Assembly (NCBI RefSeq): GCF_002157225.2
Contig: NZ_CP020038.1
Span: forward strand, 4,060,501-4,124,500
Direction of reading: 5' to 3'
DNA: 64,000 nucleotides
Source of the DNA: Agarilytica rhodophyticola
GTDB lineage: Bacteria; Pseudomonadota; Gammaproteobacteria; Pseudomonadales; Cellvibrionaceae
The position numbers and the translations under genes were made by a program. The notes below the pieces were generated by a model. That model did not search any database, was not told the DNA's origin, and worked only from the letters and a program-made list of their open reading frames with translations. The stretch's first letter is position 1; each line of letters begins with the position of its first letter. Positions 1 through 11,291 of the stretch are shown piece after piece.

Positions 1-184
1 TGGCGGGCAATACGCTTTTCTCAACAATGACAACAAAAAACATACCGATCAAAAATGAGCCGACCACATTGGCAAGAAAAGTTGCTAAAGGTAGTTTTCC
101 CGGTGTATTGGGCAGTATAAGCGTAAGCCCATAACGACATAAAGCACCCATGCTGCCCCCCAACGCTACTGCCAACCAATGCAT
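1..184 (-). CDS. crcB: Fluoride channel CrcB (Fluc), 3' part cut by window edge
   Basis: The minus-strand frame from ATG at 184 reads [20 protein letters not shown] and then a hydrophobic segment with NVVGSFLIG. This is the N-terminal half of the CrcB/Fluc family: small membrane proteins that dimerise into a fluoride export channel. The GGxxGAxxRY and N-xxGSFxxG signatures are visible. The frame runs off the left end of the window, so about half the protein is missing. Its ATG overlaps the TAA stop of rarA by one base (TAATG), so it is probably translated from the same mRNA. No fluoride riboswitch is expected or seen at this internal position. The family call is firm. Confidence 0.88.
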   Translation of the reverse strand, partial: MHWLAVALGGSMGALCRYGLTLILPNTPGKLPLATFLANVVGSFLIGMFFVVIVEKSVLPA

Positions 185-1509
185 TATGTATCCTCTTGGG
201 CATTTTTATTTAGCTCGCGCAGGTGCTTGAGTTTATCACCAATTTTTATCTCAAGACCGCGTGTTACTGGCTGGTAGTAGTATCTCACGTCCATCTCGTC
301 AGGAAAATACTTCTCTCCGACAGCAAAAGCACCCTCTTCATCATGGGCATAGCGATAACCATCACCATAATCCATGTCTTTCATAAGGCTTGTGGGCGCA
401 TTGCGCAAGTGCATAGGCACATCATAGCTAGGCAGGGATTTGACATCGGAACGAGCAAGCTTGAAGGCATTATACACGGCATTACTTTTTGCCGCGCAGG
501 CAAGATAAACCACCGCTTGGGCAATAGAAAGCTCACCTTCGGGGCTGCCAAGACGTTCTTGCACTTCCCAAGCATTGAGTGCCAATTGCAAGCCACGTGG
601 ATCAGCGTTACCAATATCTTCACTGGCCATACGCACGACACGACGAGCCACATACTTTGGATCACAACCACCATCGAGCATACGCATTAACCAGTACAAT
701 GAGGCATCCGGGTCTGAGCCTCGAACAGATTTATGCAATGCGGAAATTTGTTCGTAGAATAGGTCTCCACCCTTATCGAAACGGCGCACATCGCCACTTA
801 ATACTTGTTGGAGAACGTCGTGGGCGATAGTCTCTCCATCTTCAACAAGATCACTGGCAATTTCCAATAAGTTAAGGACTTTGCGGCCGTCGCCATCTGC
901 AGCTGCAGCCAGCAAACCTAAATCTTCAGCCTCAATCTCAAGCTTTCGCTTACCCAAGCCCAAAGCCTCATCACTTAGTGCACGATGAATTAGTGTGTGC
1001 AATTGTTTATCAGAAAGACTTTTTAGTACATAGACTCGACAACGAGATAACAATGCATTGTTAAGCTCGAATGAAGGGTTTTCGGTGGTTGCGCCGACAA
1101 ACACTACAGTACCATCTTCCACATAGGGCAAAAAAGCGTCTTGCTGTGCCTTATTAAAACGATGGACTTCATCGATAAATAAAATCGTTTTGCGGGAATA
1201 ATTCAGCTGTTGAATTTTCGCCTCATCTACTGCTGCGCGGATATCTTTAACACCCGATAAGACTGCAGAAATCGCAATAAAATGGCCGTTAATCTCATTC
1301 GCTAGCAGACGCGCAAGCGTAGTCTTACCGACACCTGGTGGCCCCCAGAATACCATTGAGTGAATTTGACCCCGTTCCAACGCGGTGCGCAGCGGCTTGC
1401 CATCACTAAGTAAATGCTCTTGGCCAATATAGTCACGCAAATGAGATGGGCGCATACGCGCTGCAAGCGGCTGCCCTATATTTTGAGTTTCACCAAATAA
1501 ATCATCCAT
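184..1509 (-). CDS. rarA: Replication-associated recombination ATPase RarA (MgsA)
   Basis: This is an AAA+ ATPase of the RarA/WRNIP1 family, which acts at stalled replication forks in the cytoplasm. From ATG 1509 it has 441 residues, the normal family length. Walker A GPPGVGKT is at residues 56-63 and Walker B FIDEVHRF at 111-118, followed by the sensor-1 segment [12 protein letters not shown] and the family's C-terminal tetramerisation region. The frame is open upstream for 17 more codons. The methionine of MDDLFGET is preferred because it fits the family N-terminus and lies 8 nt inside the end of lolA, typical of translational coupling. It sits between lolA and crcB in one minus-strand operon, as in Pseudomonas. 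Confidence 0.95.
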   Translation of the reverse strand: MDDLFGETQNIGQPLAARMRPSHLRDYIGQEHLLSDGKPLRTALERGQIHSMVFWGPPGVGKTTLARLLANEINGHFIAISAVLSGVKDIRAAVDEAKIQQLNYSRKTILFIDEVHRFNKAQQDAFLPYVEDGTVVFVGATTENPSFELNNALLSRCRVYVLKSLSDKQLHTLIHRALSDEALGLGKRKLEIEAEDLGLLAAAADGDGRKVLNLLEIASDLVEDGETIAHDVLQQVLSGDVRRFDKGGDLFYEQISALHKSVRGSDPDASLYWLMRMLDGGCDPKYVARRVVRMASEDIGNADPRGLQLALNAWEVQERLGSPEGELSIAQAVVYLACAAKSNAVYNAFKLARSDVKSLPSYDVPMHLRNAPTSLMKDMDYGDGYRYAHDEEGAFAVGEKYFPDEMDVRYYYQPVTRGLEIKIGDKLKHLRELNKNAQEDT

Positions 1510-2170
1510 CGATAATAATATCGGTATCTTTTGGTGGAACAAATTGAAAGATATCGTCATTAATAGTGCGATTAATCGTTAGCTTCGAAAGACTAATCTC
1601 TGTTTTTTGTCCCAGTTTATCCACAAATACCATACTATTGAGCAATTTCTTCTTACCCTTTTGTAAAAATGAAAAAGACAAAGAGGCAAAGGAACCTTGT
1701 TCACTATTTTTATGCGTGAGCGTAAAGGTATTATTTTCACCGCGATACTCTACATCGTAGTTTTCTGAAATACGTTTGACATCACCACTGATAAGCGCCG
1801 CTGGGCTGCCTGCCAATGAATCCTTTTCATATATTGTCATTTGCTCAAGATCTGGATCATATACCTTAAGTTCTGAAGGCGTACCCACCACCACTTGCTC
1901 ATAGGGCGGTGCAATTTTCCACAGAAAATAACCAGGACGCTTTACGCGAAATTCCCCTTCGGTCACCTGCAGCTCATTATCATCATTATCACTTATTCGT
2001 TGCTTGAATTTACCACTCATGGTTTCAAGAGCATTTAGTGTTGTCACAAATTCTTGCGTAGCTCCACCCTCGGTTACGACATTCTTGCTAGCTTGGCCTT
2101 GGGCAAAGCATGAGCTGGTAAAAGAGAGTAATAAAGCAAAAAAGATAAAACGATGTATAAGGTCTTTCAT
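1502..2170 (-). CDS. lolA: Outer-membrane lipoprotein carrier LolA
   Basis: This is the periplasmic chaperone that takes lipoproteins from the LolCDE transporter (its genes lie at 23.8-27 kb) to LolB at the outer membrane. The 222-residue product starts with a classical signal peptide (MKDLIHRFIFFALLLSFTSS, cleaved near CFAQ). The LolA fold follows, with FRVKRPGYFLWKI and the tail DDIFQFVPPKDTDII. A longer GTG-started frame begins at 2197, but ATG 2170 is preferred: it gives a proper signal peptide and has AGGAAA just upstream. It lies 27 nt after ftsK and overlaps rarA by 8 nt. Confidence 0.94.
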   Translation of the reverse strand: MKDLIHRFIFFALLLSFTSSCFAQGQASKNVVTEGGATQEFVTTLNALETMSGKFKQRISDNDDNELQVTEGEFRVKRPGYFLWKIAPPYEQVVVGTPSELKVYDPDLEQMTIYEKDSLAGSPAALISGDVKRISENYDVEYRGENNTFTLTHKNSEQGSFASLSFSFLQKGKKKLLNSMVFVDKLGQKTEISLSKLTINRTINDDIFQFVPPKDTDIIIDG

Positions 2171-2197
2171 AGAGTTTCCTGTTGAATTTTTAGGCAC

Positions 2198-4549
2198 TTA
2201 GTGCTTAGGTGCGGGAGGGGCAATAACTTCACGACTGCCATTGCTTGCCATCGCTGTAACCACACCGGAAGTTTCCATTTGCTCAATCAAACGCGCTGCG
2301 CGGTTGTAACCGATTCTTAGTTTACGCTGAACAGAAGAGATACTAGCCTTGCGCGATTCAGTGACGAAAGCCACCGCCTCATCATAAAGAGGATCTGATT
2401 CGTCATCACTATCGCCACCACCTTCGCCTTCATCGCCGCTGTAACCGGGCACAGGGATGGACTGAACACTCTCACTGAAAATGTCTTCAAGGTAGTCAGG
2501 CTCTCCCCGTTTTTTCCAATCGGCAACAACATTGTGCACTTCGTGATCGTCAATAAAGGCACCGTGAACACGCGTGGTAACCGCAGTGCCTGGCGCCAAG
2601 TAAAGCATGTCACCATGCCCCAGTAACTGCTCTGCGCCGCCTTGGTCGAGAATGGTGCGCGAGTCAATTTTAGAAGAGACCTGGAAAGCCATGCGGGTGG
2701 GCACGTTGGCTTTGATCAAACCAGTAATGACATCTACTGACGGACGCTGTGTGGCCAACACCAGGTGAATACCTGCCGCCCTTGCTTTTTGCGCGATCCG
2801 GGCGATCAGCTGTTCAACCTTCTTACCGACAATCATCATCATGTCAGCGAATTCATCAATCACCACAACAATAAATGGCAAAGTATCCAGCTCAGGAGGC
2901 TGTGCGTTTTCCATCTCGATAACACCCTCATCTTCTGGTGTCCAGAGGGGGTCTAATATAGGTTCTCCCCCTTTGCGGGCATCTTTAATCTTTTTGTTAA
3001 AGCCAGCCAAGTTACGCACACCGAGAGCAGCCATCAATTTATAGCGGCGCTCCATTTCCCCCACGCACCAACGCAGCCCTGTGGCAGCATCTTTCATGTC
3101 AGTGATAACGGGGGTAAGAAGATGTGGGATACCATCATACACTGATAGTTCAAGCATTTTAGGATCCACCAAAATCATGCGCACTTCTTCTGGTGTAGAT
3201 TTATACAGCATACTTACCAGCATGGAGTTGACCCCCACAGATTTACCTGATCCGGTGGTACCCGCCACCAATAAATGGGGCATTTTCGCCAGATCCGCAA
3301 TCACTGGTTCGCCTGAAATATCGTGCCCCAGCGCTAAAGTTAGAGGCGATTTAGCCTTGTCGTATATATCTGAAGAGATCACCTCACTTAAACGAACAAT
3401 TTCTCGGTGTTCATTGGGGATTTCAATACCAATAACAGATTTACCCTGGATAACTTCCACCACACGTACGCTATTAACCGCCAGGGAACGGGCTAAATCT
3501 TTTGCCAGGTTACTGATTTTACTCACCTTAACCCCCGGCGCTGGCTGGGTTTCAAACCGGGTAACCACAGGGCCCGGCAGCACCGCAACTACCTCAGCAA
3601 TAACCCCAAAGTCTTTTAACTTAAGTTCTAACAGACGAGACATAGCTTCCAGAGATTCTTCAGAATATCCTTTGTTGCTTTGCTTATCGGCAGGCTCTAG
3701 TAAACTCACTTGCGGTAGTTCACCCACCACCGGCTGATCATCAAACAACTTCTGTTGTTTCTCTTTTTGCACTCTAACACTAACATCCGGTTTCTTTTTC
3801 ACCGGCTTAATGGTTGGTGGTATTCTGGCCTCAAGACGAATACTTTCTTCTTTCACTGCTTCGCGCCGCTCCTGAACCGCTTGCTTAATTTGCTTTCTTT
3901 CTTGCAAGCCTGCACGCCACATCATGAATCTTTGCTTAATGTGATTAATAAACCATAGAATGCCAGCCCCGATGGAGTCCATCACTCCAAACCAGGAAAT
4001 CTCAACAAATACTGTGAGTCCAAACAGCAGCATGGCACTCAACATAAGGCTGCCGCCCACGTAACCAAACGATGCATCTACCGCAGAGGCCGTGGTCAAC
4101 CCTAGATAGCCACCAGAAGAAAAAGGCAGGGAGTTGCTACTTTGCCCATATTGCATTACTGCGATACCTGTTGCCGATAACATCACCAGTAAGAAACCAA
4201 TAAATTTAAGCAGTAGCATTAATGGATCGAAATTAATTCCGCTTTTATGACGCAATTGCAACCAAACTTGATAAGCCAACATGATGGGAAACAGAAAAGC
4301 CAAATTACCGAACATGGAGAAAAACACGTCTGCCAACCAAGCACCTGCCGGACCGCCAGCATTCTGAATTGGGCCACCTGTGCCAGTTTTCGACCAACCG
4401 GGATCATTGGCACTGTAGCTAATAAGTGCTAGGGCGAGATATACGCATAACGCAATCAGCGCAATTAACAACCCCTCACGTAAAATACGCACCACCGCAC
4501 CCTGCGCTTCCTCAATTACTTCCACTTCTTTTGCTGATTTTTTAGCCAT
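2198..4549 (-). CDS. ftsK: DNA translocase FtsK
   Basis: This is the septal DNA pump that coordinates chromosome dimer resolution with division. It has 783 residues. There are four or five membrane helices in about residues 25-200, a short charged linker (about 205-290) and the RecA-like motor with Walker A GTTGSGKS at 430-437 and Walker [15 protein letters not shown]-terminal winged-helix gamma domain ([20 protein letters not shown]) follows, which reads KOPS sequences. The linker is short compared with E. coli FtsK and closer to SpoIIIE/Pseudomonas forms. It is the first gene of the lolA-rarA-crcB direction and is divergent from trxB. Confidence 0.97.
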   Translation of the reverse strand: MAKKSAKEVEVIEEAQGAVVRILREGLLIALIALCVYLALALISYSANDPGWSKTGTGGPIQNAGGPAGAWLADVFFSMFGNLAFLFPIMLAYQVWLQLRHKSGINFDPLMLLLKFIGFLLVMLSATGIAVMQYGQSSNSLPFSSGGYLGLTTASAVDASFGYVGGSLMLSAMLLFGLTVFVEISWFGVMDSIGAGILWFINHIKQRFMMWRAGLQERKQIKQAVQERREAVKEESIRLEARIPPTIKPVKKKPDVSVRVQKEKQQKLFDDQPVVGELPQVSLLEPADKQSNKGYSEESLEAMSRLLELKLKDFGVIAEVVAVLPGPVVTRFETQPAPGVKVSKISNLAKDLARSLAVNSVRVVEVIQGKSVIGIEIPNEHREIVRLSEVISSDIYDKAKSPLTLALGHDISGEPVIADLAKMPHLLVAGTTGSGKSVGVNSMLVSMLYKSTPEEVRMILVDPKMLELSVYDGIPHLLTPVITDMKDAATGLRWCVGEMERRYKLMAALGVRNLAGFNKKIKDARKGGEPILDPLWTPEDEGVIEMENAQPPELDTLPFIVVVIDEFADMMMIVGKKVEQLIARIAQKARAAGIHLVLATQRPSVDVITGLIKANVPTRMAFQVSSKIDSRTILDQGGAEQLLGHGDMLYLAPGTAVTTRVHGAFIDDHEVHNVVADWKKRGEPDYLEDIFSESVQSIPVPGYSGDEGEGGGDSDDESDPLYDEAVAFVTESRKASISSVQRKLRIGYNRAARLIEQMETSGVVTAMASNGSREVIAPPAPKH

Positions 4550-5982
<1,433 letters not shown>

Positions 5983-6017
5983 AAATACCTCGATAACCTT
6001 GGGATAAACAAATACCT

Positions 6018-6725
6018 ATGCATCAATTGGGCTGGCTTGGAGTTGAATATGATTTTCCGGACACGTCAAATGCATTGGATGAACCCAACGGCTTACTCGC
6101 CGTTGGGGGCGACTTGTCGCCCGAGAGACTGCTAAGAGGCTACAGCAAAGGAATATTTCCGTGGTACAGTGACGAACAACCGATTCTTTGGTGGTCCCCC
6201 TCCCCTCGTATGATTCTTGAGCCAAATAAGCTTCATGTAGGCCGATCTGCTCGAAAACTTCTCAATAAGCAACTATTTTCAATTACAACAGATACCGTTT
6301 TTGCCCGGGTAATTGAGCACTGCGCATCAATTGAACGACCAGAACAGGACGGCACCTGGATAACAGACGAAATGCGACAAGCTTATCTCGATCTGCATAA
6401 GCTAGGTTATGCCCACTCTATTGAGGCCTGGCAAGGTGATCGTTTAGTAGGCGGGTTATACGGTTTAGCTATGGGCAAGGCGTTTTTCGGCGAATCCATG
6501 TTTAGTCTTGTCTCTGGCGCGTCAAAAGTTGCGTTTATTCACCTAGTTCACACACTACAAAAATGGGACTATAAACTCGTCGACTGTCAGATTCATACTG
6601 AGTATCTTGCCTCTTTGGGTGCGCAGGAAGTGCCTCGTGAAGAATTTGAATCACTGTTGAAAATCGCAGTCTCAGAACCAAGCGAACACACATGGCAACT
6701 AACATCAACGACGAACATTGCTTGA
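6018..6725 (+). CDS. aat: Leucyl/phenylalanyl-tRNA-protein transferase Aat
   Basis: This enzyme adds Leu or Phe from aminoacyl-tRNA to proteins with N-terminal Arg or Lys, creating a bacterial N-degron read by ClpS. It has 235 residues, a normal length. Family motifs visible are NGLLAVGGDLSPERLLRGYS, GIFPWYSDEQPILWWSPSPR, GTWITDEM, LVGGLYGLAMGKAFFGESMF and VDCQIHTEYLASLGA. The next gene is bpt, 28 nt downstream, and clpA/clpS lie 1-4 kb away. The N-end rule pathway is therefore largely encoded in this neighbourhood. Confidence 0.96.
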   Translation: MHQLGWLGVEYDFPDTSNALDEPNGLLAVGGDLSPERLLRGYSKGIFPWYSDEQPILWWSPSPRMILEPNKLHVGRSARKLLNKQLFSITTDTVFARVIEHCASIERPEQDGTWITDEMRQAYLDLHKLGYAHSIEAWQGDRLVGGLYGLAMGKAFFGESMFSLVSGASKVAFIHLVHTLQKWDYKLVDCQIHTEYLASLGAQEVPREEFESLLKIAVSEPSEHTWQLTSTTNIA

Positions 6726-6753
6726 CCAATAACCCTTCTAAAGGTGCATTGCA

Positions 6754-7473
6754 TTGACAGATCTCTCTGAACTTAAGCTTTATGCAACCAAGCCTCATCC
6801 ATGCTCATATCTGCCTGGGAAGGACGCCACAACAATATTTATCGATCCCGACGCAGATATGAACGGTGATATTTTTAGCCAATTATCCGAGCTAGGATTT
6901 CGCCGCAGTGGGCATCATGTATATCGTCCTAAGTGTCAGGACTGTCGCGCCTGTGTTCCTATCCGAATTCCTGTAGAGGAGTTCAAAATGAGCCGCTCTC
7001 AGAAGCGCTGTATCAAAGCGAACCGGGATGTACAAACCCTTATCGTAGACAATATCGATACCGAAGAACACTACCAGCTCTACGCCAACTATATAGAACA
7101 GCGTCATGCCGACGGAGATATGTACCCTCCTTCGGTTCAGCAATACCGTGACTTTTTAACCAGTGAATGGGGCATCACTCGCTATCTTGAGTTTCGAATA
7201 GAAAATCGTCTAATTGCGGTTTCTGTATGTGACCTGCTGGACAATGGAATCTCTGCTATTTATGCGTTTTTCGATCCAAACGAAACCAAGCGTAGCCTCG
7301 GCGTTTTTAATATCTTGTTTCAGACACAGTGGGCAAAGGAGTTGAAGCTCCCTTTTGTCTACTTAGGATATTGGATTAGCAAATGTAAGAAGATGAGCTA
7401 CAAAGTTGAATACCGTCCCTTTCAAGTGCTCATCGAAAATCGCTGGGTCGTCGTGAAAGACTACAAATCATAG
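6754..7473 (+). CDS. bpt: Aspartate/glutamate leucyltransferase Bpt
   Basis: Bpt transfers Leu to proteins with N-terminal Asp or Glu, the second route into the ClpS/ClpAP N-degron pathway. It has 239 residues. Both halves of the ATE1-type fold are present: an N-terminal Cys motif (CQDCRACVPIRIPV) and the C-terminal GYWISKCKKMSYK. The start codon is TTG at 6754, chosen because the encoded MTDLSELKLY and the following PCSYLPG match the family N-terminus. It is 28 nt downstream of aat. Confidence 0.95.
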   Translation: MTDLSELKLYATKPHPCSYLPGKDATTIFIDPDADMNGDIFSQLSELGFRRSGHHVYRPKCQDCRACVPIRIPVEEFKMSRSQKRCIKANRDVQTLIVDNIDTEEHYQLYANYIEQRHADGDMYPPSVQQYRDFLTSEWGITRYLEFRIENRLIAVSVCDLLDNGISAIYAFFDPNETKRSLGVFNILFQTQWAKELKLPFVYLGYWISKCKKMSYKVEYRPFQVLIENRWVVVKDYKS

Positions 7474-7602
7474 GTATTAGCACATTAGTTAAGCGACTAT
7501 GGCCAGAATTTCGCGCAAGTTCTTGGCTTTACGTCATAATTAAGGCAAAATTGCCGCCTTTCTAAATCTAAGTATATTTTTGAGGTCGAGGTTACTGCCC
7601 GA

Positions 7603-7821
7603 ATGGCAAAAGAAGACAATTTTGAGATGGAAGGTGAAGTTATCGATACACTTCCCAATACAACTTTTCGTGTAAAGCTAGAAAATGGACACGTAGTTAC
7701 GGCCCATATATCTGGCAAGATGCGTAAAAACTATATTCGCATCCTTACCGGTGACAAAGTAAAGGTTGAAATGACACCTTACGACCTAAGCAAAGGCAGA
7801 ATTACCTACCGCGCAAGATAA
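7603..7821 (+). CDS. infA: Translation initiation factor IF-1
   Basis: The 72-residue S1/OB-fold protein binds the 30S A site during initiation. [40 protein letters not shown] and KGRITYR are nearly invariant family segments, and the length is exact. It is on the plus strand 129 nt after bpt and converges on clpA. A 22-nt perfect palindrome lies just after its stop. Confidence 0.98.
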   Translation: MAKEDNFEMEGEVIDTLPNTTFRVKLENGHVVTAHISGKMRKNYIRILTGDKVKVEMTPYDLSKGRITYRAR

Positions 7822-7832
7822 AATATGAAATG

Positions 7833-7854
7833 AGAAGCGGTTTAAACCGCTTCT
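7833..7854. terminator. Palindromic terminator between infA and clpA
   Basis: A perfect 22-nt palindrome (arm AGAAGCGGTTT) starts 11 nt after the infA stop and contains the clpA stop codon (TAA, 7844-7842). It sits between converging genes and can fold in both transcripts. The U-tract is weak, so termination is inferred from placement and symmetry. Confidence 0.6.
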
Positions 7855-10109
7855 AGTTCTGGCCTGAGTGCGATGTTATTGTCTTTAACATCTATTATTA
7901 CCGTGCCGCCTTTATCAGACAGATCTCCGAATAGCACCATTTCTGCAAGTGGCTTTTTAATGCGATCCTGGATAATGCGAGCCATTGGGCGAGCACCCAT
8001 TTTCTCGTCATAGCCATTTTCCACTAGCCAGTCTCTCGCTTCATCGGTGATTTCCATTGTGATCTTCTTATCATCCAGCTGAGATTGAAGTTCGGTAAGA
8101 AACTTATCGACAACTGTTTTAATAACATCTACCGACAAAGCTCCAAACTGAACAATACTATCGAGACGATTACGGAACTCTGGTGTAAAGGTGCGCTTAA
8201 TCACCTCCATACCATCGGTGCTGTGATCCTGCTTAGTAAAGCCAATAGAAGCACGACTCATAGATTCGGCACCGGCATTAGTCGTCATAATTAAAATGAC
8301 ATTACGGAAATCAGCCGAGCGACCATTGTTATCTGTTAACGAGCCATGATCCATAACTTGTAGTAGCAAGTTAAACACATCAGGATGAGCTTTCTCAATC
8401 TCGTCCAACAGAAGAACGCAATGAGGCTGCTTAGTAACTGCTTCGGTCAGCAATCCGCCCTGATCAAAGCCCACGTAACCGGGAGGCGCACCAATCAAAC
8501 GAGATACAGTATGACGCTCCATATATTCCGACATATCAAAACGAATTAATTCGACGCCCATCGCCATGGCCAACTGCCGGCACAGCTCAGTTTTACCCAC
8601 CCCAGTAGGACCAGAGAACAGGAACGAACCGATAGGCTTGTCGTGATTAGTCAAGCCAGCGCGAGATAATTTGATAGCGGAAGAAATAGCACCGATGGCT
8701 GTCTCTTGACCAAATACCGTCATATTGAGTACGTCGTCAAGCTTGGCCAACTGTTCTTTGTCAGAAGAAGAAACTGTTTTCGCTGGAACTCGCGCAATTT
8801 TAGCGACGATTTCTTCAATATCACGCACACCAATTTGCTTTTTGCGCTTACTCTCAGTCTGCAGTTGCTGGAAGGCTCCTGCCTCGTCAATTACATCGAT
8901 GGCCTTGTCAGGCATAAAACGATCACTGATATATTTGCTGGCAAGTTCAGAAGCAGCTTTCAGGGCTTTATCTGTATACTTAAGGTTATGATGTGCCTCA
9001 AATTGGGACTTCAAACCTTTCAGTATCTTGAAGGTATCCTCTACATTTGGCTCATCCACATCAATTTTCTGGAAACGACGAGAAAGAGCGCGATCTTTAT
9101 CAAAAATCCCGCGATACTCTTGGAATGTGGTAGAGCCGATGCAACGCAGGTCGCCGGAAGTCAGCAGAGGCTTGAGGAGGTTGGAGGCATCCATAACCCC
9201 ACCAGAAGCAGCGCCTGCACCGATGATAGTATGAATTTCATCAATAAATAATACGGCGTGATCTCGTCTCTTTAACTCAGCAAGCAAGCCCTTGAAGCGT
9301 TTCTCGAAATCACCGCGATACTTAGTACCCGCCAGCAGTGACCCCATATCAAGGGAGTATACGGTACTCTGAGCCAGCACCTCAGGCACATCGCCATCGA
9401 CGATTTTTTTCGCTAAGCCTTCGGCAATAGCCGTTTTACCCACACCACTCTCGCCAACAAGAAGAGGATTATTTTTACGGCGACGGGCCAATACCTGTGT
9501 TAAACGTTCAAGCTCCATATCTCTACCTATCAAAGGATCGATACGGCCTAATACAGCCATCTCATTCAAATTTGTCGCATATGAGTCTAGCGGATTTTGC
9601 TGTGAGCCATCACCAGATCCTACGCCTTCATCCTCGTGATGCTCAGGTTGTTCGCTATGGCCGCCGGAACCAGACACCTTGGAAATACCGTGAGTGATAT
9701 AATTGACCACGTCAATACGTGCAACACTCTGTTTTTTCAAGTAATAAACTGCCTGGCTTTCCTGCTCACTAAAAATAGCGACTAGCACGTTTGCACCGGT
9801 AACTTCATTTTTACCCGATGACTGCACATGGAATACTGCTCGCTGGAGAACGCGCTGAAACCCCAGAGTTGGCTGCGTTTCTCTCTCTTCATCATCTTCT
9901 GGAATGAGTGGTGTTGTGGAATCAACAAACTCCGAAAGATCTTGCCTAAGAAGGCTTAAATCAGCACCACATGCCCGCAAAACGCCTGCTGCAGAGTCAT
10001 TGTCCACTAACGCAAGCAGCAAGTGCTCAACCGTCATAAATTCGTGACGCTTTGATCTAGCACTTTTAAATGCTGTATTTAGTGTTGATTCTAATTCTTT
10101 ACTCAACAT
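7842..10109 (-). CDS. clpA: ATP-dependent Clp protease ATPase subunit ClpA
   Basis: This Hsp100 unfoldase feeds substrates into ClpP. It has 755 residues: an N-terminal double Clp_N domain (1-145), a linker rich in Gly/His/Glu (about 148-168), AAA+ domain 1 with GESGVGKT, and AAA+ domain 2 with GPTGVGKT and FDMSEYMERHTVSRLIGAPPGYVG, which is ClpA/ClpB type. No ClpB-type middle coiled coil is present, so it is ClpA. It lies 44 nt after clpS on the minus strand, its adaptor partner. The C-terminal codons overlap the terminator palindrome shared with infA. Confidence 0.97.
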   Translation of the reverse strand: MLSKELESTLNTAFKSARSKRHEFMTVEHLLLALVDNDSAAGVLRACGADLSLLRQDLSEFVDSTTPLIPEDDEERETQPTLGFQRVLQRAVFHVQSSGKNEVTGANVLVAIFSEQESQAVYYLKKQSVARIDVVNYITHGISKVSGSGGHSEQPEHHEDEGVGSGDGSQQNPLDSYATNLNEMAVLGRIDPLIGRDMELERLTQVLARRRKNNPLLVGESGVGKTAIAEGLAKKIVDGDVPEVLAQSTVYSLDMGSLLAGTKYRGDFEKRFKGLLAELKRRDHAVLFIDEIHTIIGAGAASGGVMDASNLLKPLLTSGDLRCIGSTTFQEYRGIFDKDRALSRRFQKIDVDEPNVEDTFKILKGLKSQFEAHHNLKYTDKALKAASELASKYISDRFMPDKAIDVIDEAGAFQQLQTESKRKKQIGVRDIEEIVAKIARVPAKTVSSSDKEQLAKLDDVLNMTVFGQETAIGAISSAIKLSRAGLTNHDKPIGSFLFSGPTGVGKTELCRQLAMAMGVELIRFDMSEYMERHTVSRLIGAPPGYVGFDQGGLLTEAVTKQPHCVLLLDEIEKAHPDVFNLLLQVMDHGSLTDNNGRSADFRNVILIMTTNAGAESMSRASIGFTKQDHSTDGMEVIKRTFTPEFRNRLDSIVQFGALSVDVIKTVVDKFLTELQSQLDDKKITMEITDEARDWLVENGYDEKMGARPMARIIQDRIKKPLAEMVLFGDLSDKGGTVIIDVKDNNIALRPELEAV

Positions 10110-10153
10110 TGTGAATTACGCCTAGATTCAAGTTTTTTGTTAATTTTTAGGCT

Positions 10154-10534
10154 TCAATCTGGATCGCTATCATCCGAAGCTTCGATTTCGCACATCAAGG
10201 GATGTTCGTTTTCCTTTGAATATTGATTCACTTGTGCTGCTTTAGTTTCAGCAATATCTCGCGAAAATATCCCGCAGACCCCTTTGCCTTCAGTGTGCAC
10301 TGTTAACATCACGCGTGTTGCATTTTCTTTGCCCATTGAGAAAAAACGCTGTAACACATCAACAACAAACTCCATAGGAGTATAATCGTCATTAAGCAAA
10401 ACAACTTTATACAGTGGTGGACGCTTGAGTTTAGGCTTTTCCTCTTGTACCGCAACCCCGCCATCATCACCAGTGAGCGAGTCTGAATCGCCCTCTTTAC
10501 TTAATGTTAGCTGAAGTTTTTCAAGATTACCCAT
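10154..10534 (-). CDS. clpS: ClpA adaptor ClpS
   Basis: ClpS binds N-degron substrates (Leu, Phe, Tyr, Trp at the N-terminus) and delivers them to ClpAP. It has 126 residues. The core motifs [20 protein letters not shown], the helix with [20 protein letters not shown], and the tail [10 protein letters not shown] are all present, including the Asn-Asp-Asp and His of the binding pocket. The N-terminal extension of about 40 residues is acidic. It is encoded directly upstream of clpA, and the enzymes that make its ligands (aat, bpt) are nearby. Confidence 0.96.
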   Translation of the reverse strand: MGNLEKLQLTLSKEGDSDSLTGDDGGVAVQEEKPKLKRPPLYKVVLLNDDYTPMEFVVDVLQRFFSMGKENATRVMLTVHTEGKGVCGIFSRDIAETKAAQVNQYSKENEHPLMCEIEASDDSDPD

Positions 10535-10801
10535 GGATTCTTTTAACCTTATAAAAACGTTCTATATTTGTGTCTTTTACAAACCAAAAGTGCAGTAAGG
10601 CATTCAAAACTAAATACTGGCACACAAAGCCGTGACGGATGAAAAAAGCCACAAAACTTGACAAGCGCGCCATTATTGTATACAAAGTGCCAAATTATTT
10701 CATTGCAATATATGACAAAACAATAAAATATTTAACCCTCCAATACCACACCTATTTACTTATTATAAAGGTGGCAGTTTCGTAAAAAAAGGGGAATTAG
10801 T

Positions 10802-11062
10802 ATGTCCAGGGGAACAGTTAAGTGGTTCAACAATGCCAAAGGATTTGGGTTTATTTTACCTGAAGATGGTGGCGATGACTTGTTTGCTCACTACTCATCC
10901 ATTGAAATGGATGGCTATAGAACACTCAAGGCAGGTCAGAGTGTAACATTTGAAATAGAGGAAGGTGACAAAGGGCTTCATGCCAATCATATAAAACCTG
11001 AGCAAGCCGAAAAAAACTCGAACCCCGATAATAATCAGGCTGAAACTAGCGAGTTAGCCTAG
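10802..11062 (+). CDS. cspD: Cold-shock-domain protein, CspD type
   Basis: This is an 86-residue single cold-shock domain with RNP1-like [15 protein letters not shown] and RNP2-like LFAHYSSI. The LFAHYS form, rather than VFVHFS, is typical of CspD, the stationary-phase replication inhibitor that sits next to clpS in gammaproteobacteria. A polar tail of about 20 residues follows. It is divergent from clpS. The 267-nt spacer upstream is AT-rich and probably includes a long leader. ATG 10802 follows GGGGAATTAGT. Confidence 0.9.
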   Translation: MSRGTVKWFNNAKGFGFILPEDGGDDLFAHYSSIEMDGYRTLKAGQSVTFEIEEGDKGLHANHIKPEQAEKNSNPDNNQAETSELA

Positions 11063-11240
11063 AAACCGGCACTTAACAGACTAATTTAAGTTGATCTACT
11101 TCGTTGACAATCTGCAATAAGGTCATGATTACCTGCAGTTTTGACAAAAGTCGAACATAAGGCAGCGAAAAGAAAGACAGCAAATATAAAGATGGTAAGT
11201 TGAGGCTTGTGATTAAAAAACCAGCAGAAATAGGTTAAAC

Positions 11241-11270
11241 AAAAAAGCCCAGTGAAAACTGGGCTTTTTT
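11241..11270. terminator. Bidirectional intrinsic terminator between cspD and icd
   Basis: A GC-rich hairpin, GCCCAGT-GAAA-ACTGGGC, is flanked by six A on the left and six T on the right. It lies between converging cspD and icd, 21 nt past the icd stop, and reads as a rho-independent terminator on both strands. Confidence 0.9.
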
Positions 11271-11291
11271 ATAACGCACACATCTAATTGT

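Noticed and set aside
3081..3737. 218-codon plus-strand open frame
   Set aside because: Lies wholly antisense to the conserved motor region of ftsK and its translation resembles no protein family.
8706..9251. 181-codon plus-strand open frame
   Set aside because: Antisense to clpA AAA+ domains; no start context or family features.
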